A stretch of DNA of 5,142 nucleotides from Ilumatobacteraceae bacterium (GTDB taxonomy: Bacteria; Actinomycetota; Acidimicrobiia; Acidimicrobiales; Ilumatobacteraceae), in contig JAODBQ010000602.1 of NCBI GenBank assembly GCA_025464045.1, positions 1-5,142 on the forward strand, written 5' to 3'. Shown here in pieces: positions 5,051 to 5,142 of this stretch. The notes beneath the pieces were generated by a model. The model had not been told where the DNA came from. It saw nothing but the letters and a program-made list of their open reading frames with translations, and did not search any database. The translations under genes and the position numbers were made by a program. Position 1 is the first letter of the stretch; the number at the start of each line of letters is the position of its first letter.

Positions 5051-5142
5051 TCAGGCGGACCTGGCGCGTGCTGTGAGGCACACCTCGTTCGCGGCCTCGC
5101 CCTGGCCGCGCACGCGCCTCGGCTCACCCTGGCGGACCGGCG
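5051..5142 (-). CDS. Possible 3' end of an upstream gene, cut off by the window edge
   Basis: A minus-strand frame is open from the window edge to a TGA at 5053-5051, giving 29 complete codons ending in NEVCLTARARSA. About nine in ten of its third positions are G or C, like the genuine genes here. It would lie 68 bp upstream of the 326-residue GT2 start, in the same direction. The peptide matches no family I know. Two rivals exist: another minus-strand frame is also open from the edge, and a plus-strand GTG at 5071 opens a frame to the edge. The call is therefore tentative. Confidence 0.3.
   Translation of the reverse strand, partial: PVRQGEPRRVRGQGEAANEVCLTARARSA

Noticed and set aside
5071..5142. 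Plus-strand GTG at 5071 opening a frame to the window edge
   Set aside because: It has only a weak purine-rich stretch (AGGCGGA) in front, the peptide is Arg-, Pro- and Trp-rich with no motif, and it conflicts with a minus-strand frame of at least equal quality.

Overview
The window is a very GC-rich stretch with strong G/C bias at third codon positions, frequent GTG starts and TANNNT-type candidate -10 boxes. This points to a high-GC actinobacterium (Actinomycetota). Nothing in the sequence fixes the genus; an environmental or deep-branching lineage is as likely as a familiar one. The window is almost wholly coding. It carries four complete glycosyltransferase family 2 (GT2) genes and the edges of one or two more genes. 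I see no tRNA, rRNA, CRISPR array, insertion sequence or integrase.

Layout, left to right. (1) Positions 1-76, minus strand: the first 25 codons of an unidentified gene, joined to the gene before it by an ATGA overlap and preceded by a strong GGAGGA ribosome site. (2) Positions 73-1638, minus: a 521-residue GT2 enzyme with a C-terminal half that resembles the end of a class I methyltransferase but lacks a convincing SAM-binding front half. (3) Positions 1639-1795: a divergent intergenic region with weak promoter-like boxes, a possible 11-codon upstream ORF and a perfect 10-bp inverted repeat with a 6-bp spacer. (4) Positions 1796-3016, plus: a 406-residue GT2 with a separate N-terminal domain of about 75 residues. 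(5) Positions 2980-4005, minus: a 341-residue GT2, convergent with the previous gene and overlapping it tail to tail by 37 bp. (6) Positions 4002-4982, minus: a 326-residue GT2 whose stop overlaps the start of the 341-residue gene in a GTGA junction. (7) Positions 4983-5142: a short upstream region with a candidate leaderless promoter or Shine-Dalgarno site, and possibly the 3' end of a further minus-strand gene.

Taken together this is part of a cell-surface polysaccharide or glycan cluster (capsule, O-antigen-like polymer, teichoic-type polymer or glycosylated secondary metabolite). The four GT2 enzymes would each add a different sugar from a nucleotide-activated donor at the cytoplasmic face of the membrane. 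They are clearly different from one another in their acceptor-side motifs, so they look like successive steps rather than recent duplicates. No polymerase, flippase, ligase or sugar-nucleotide synthesis gene lies in the window, so the product cannot be named. The least routine features are the fused, apparently decayed methyltransferase half on the 521-residue enzyme and the inverted repeat in the divergent promoter region. I found no convincing wholly new system.
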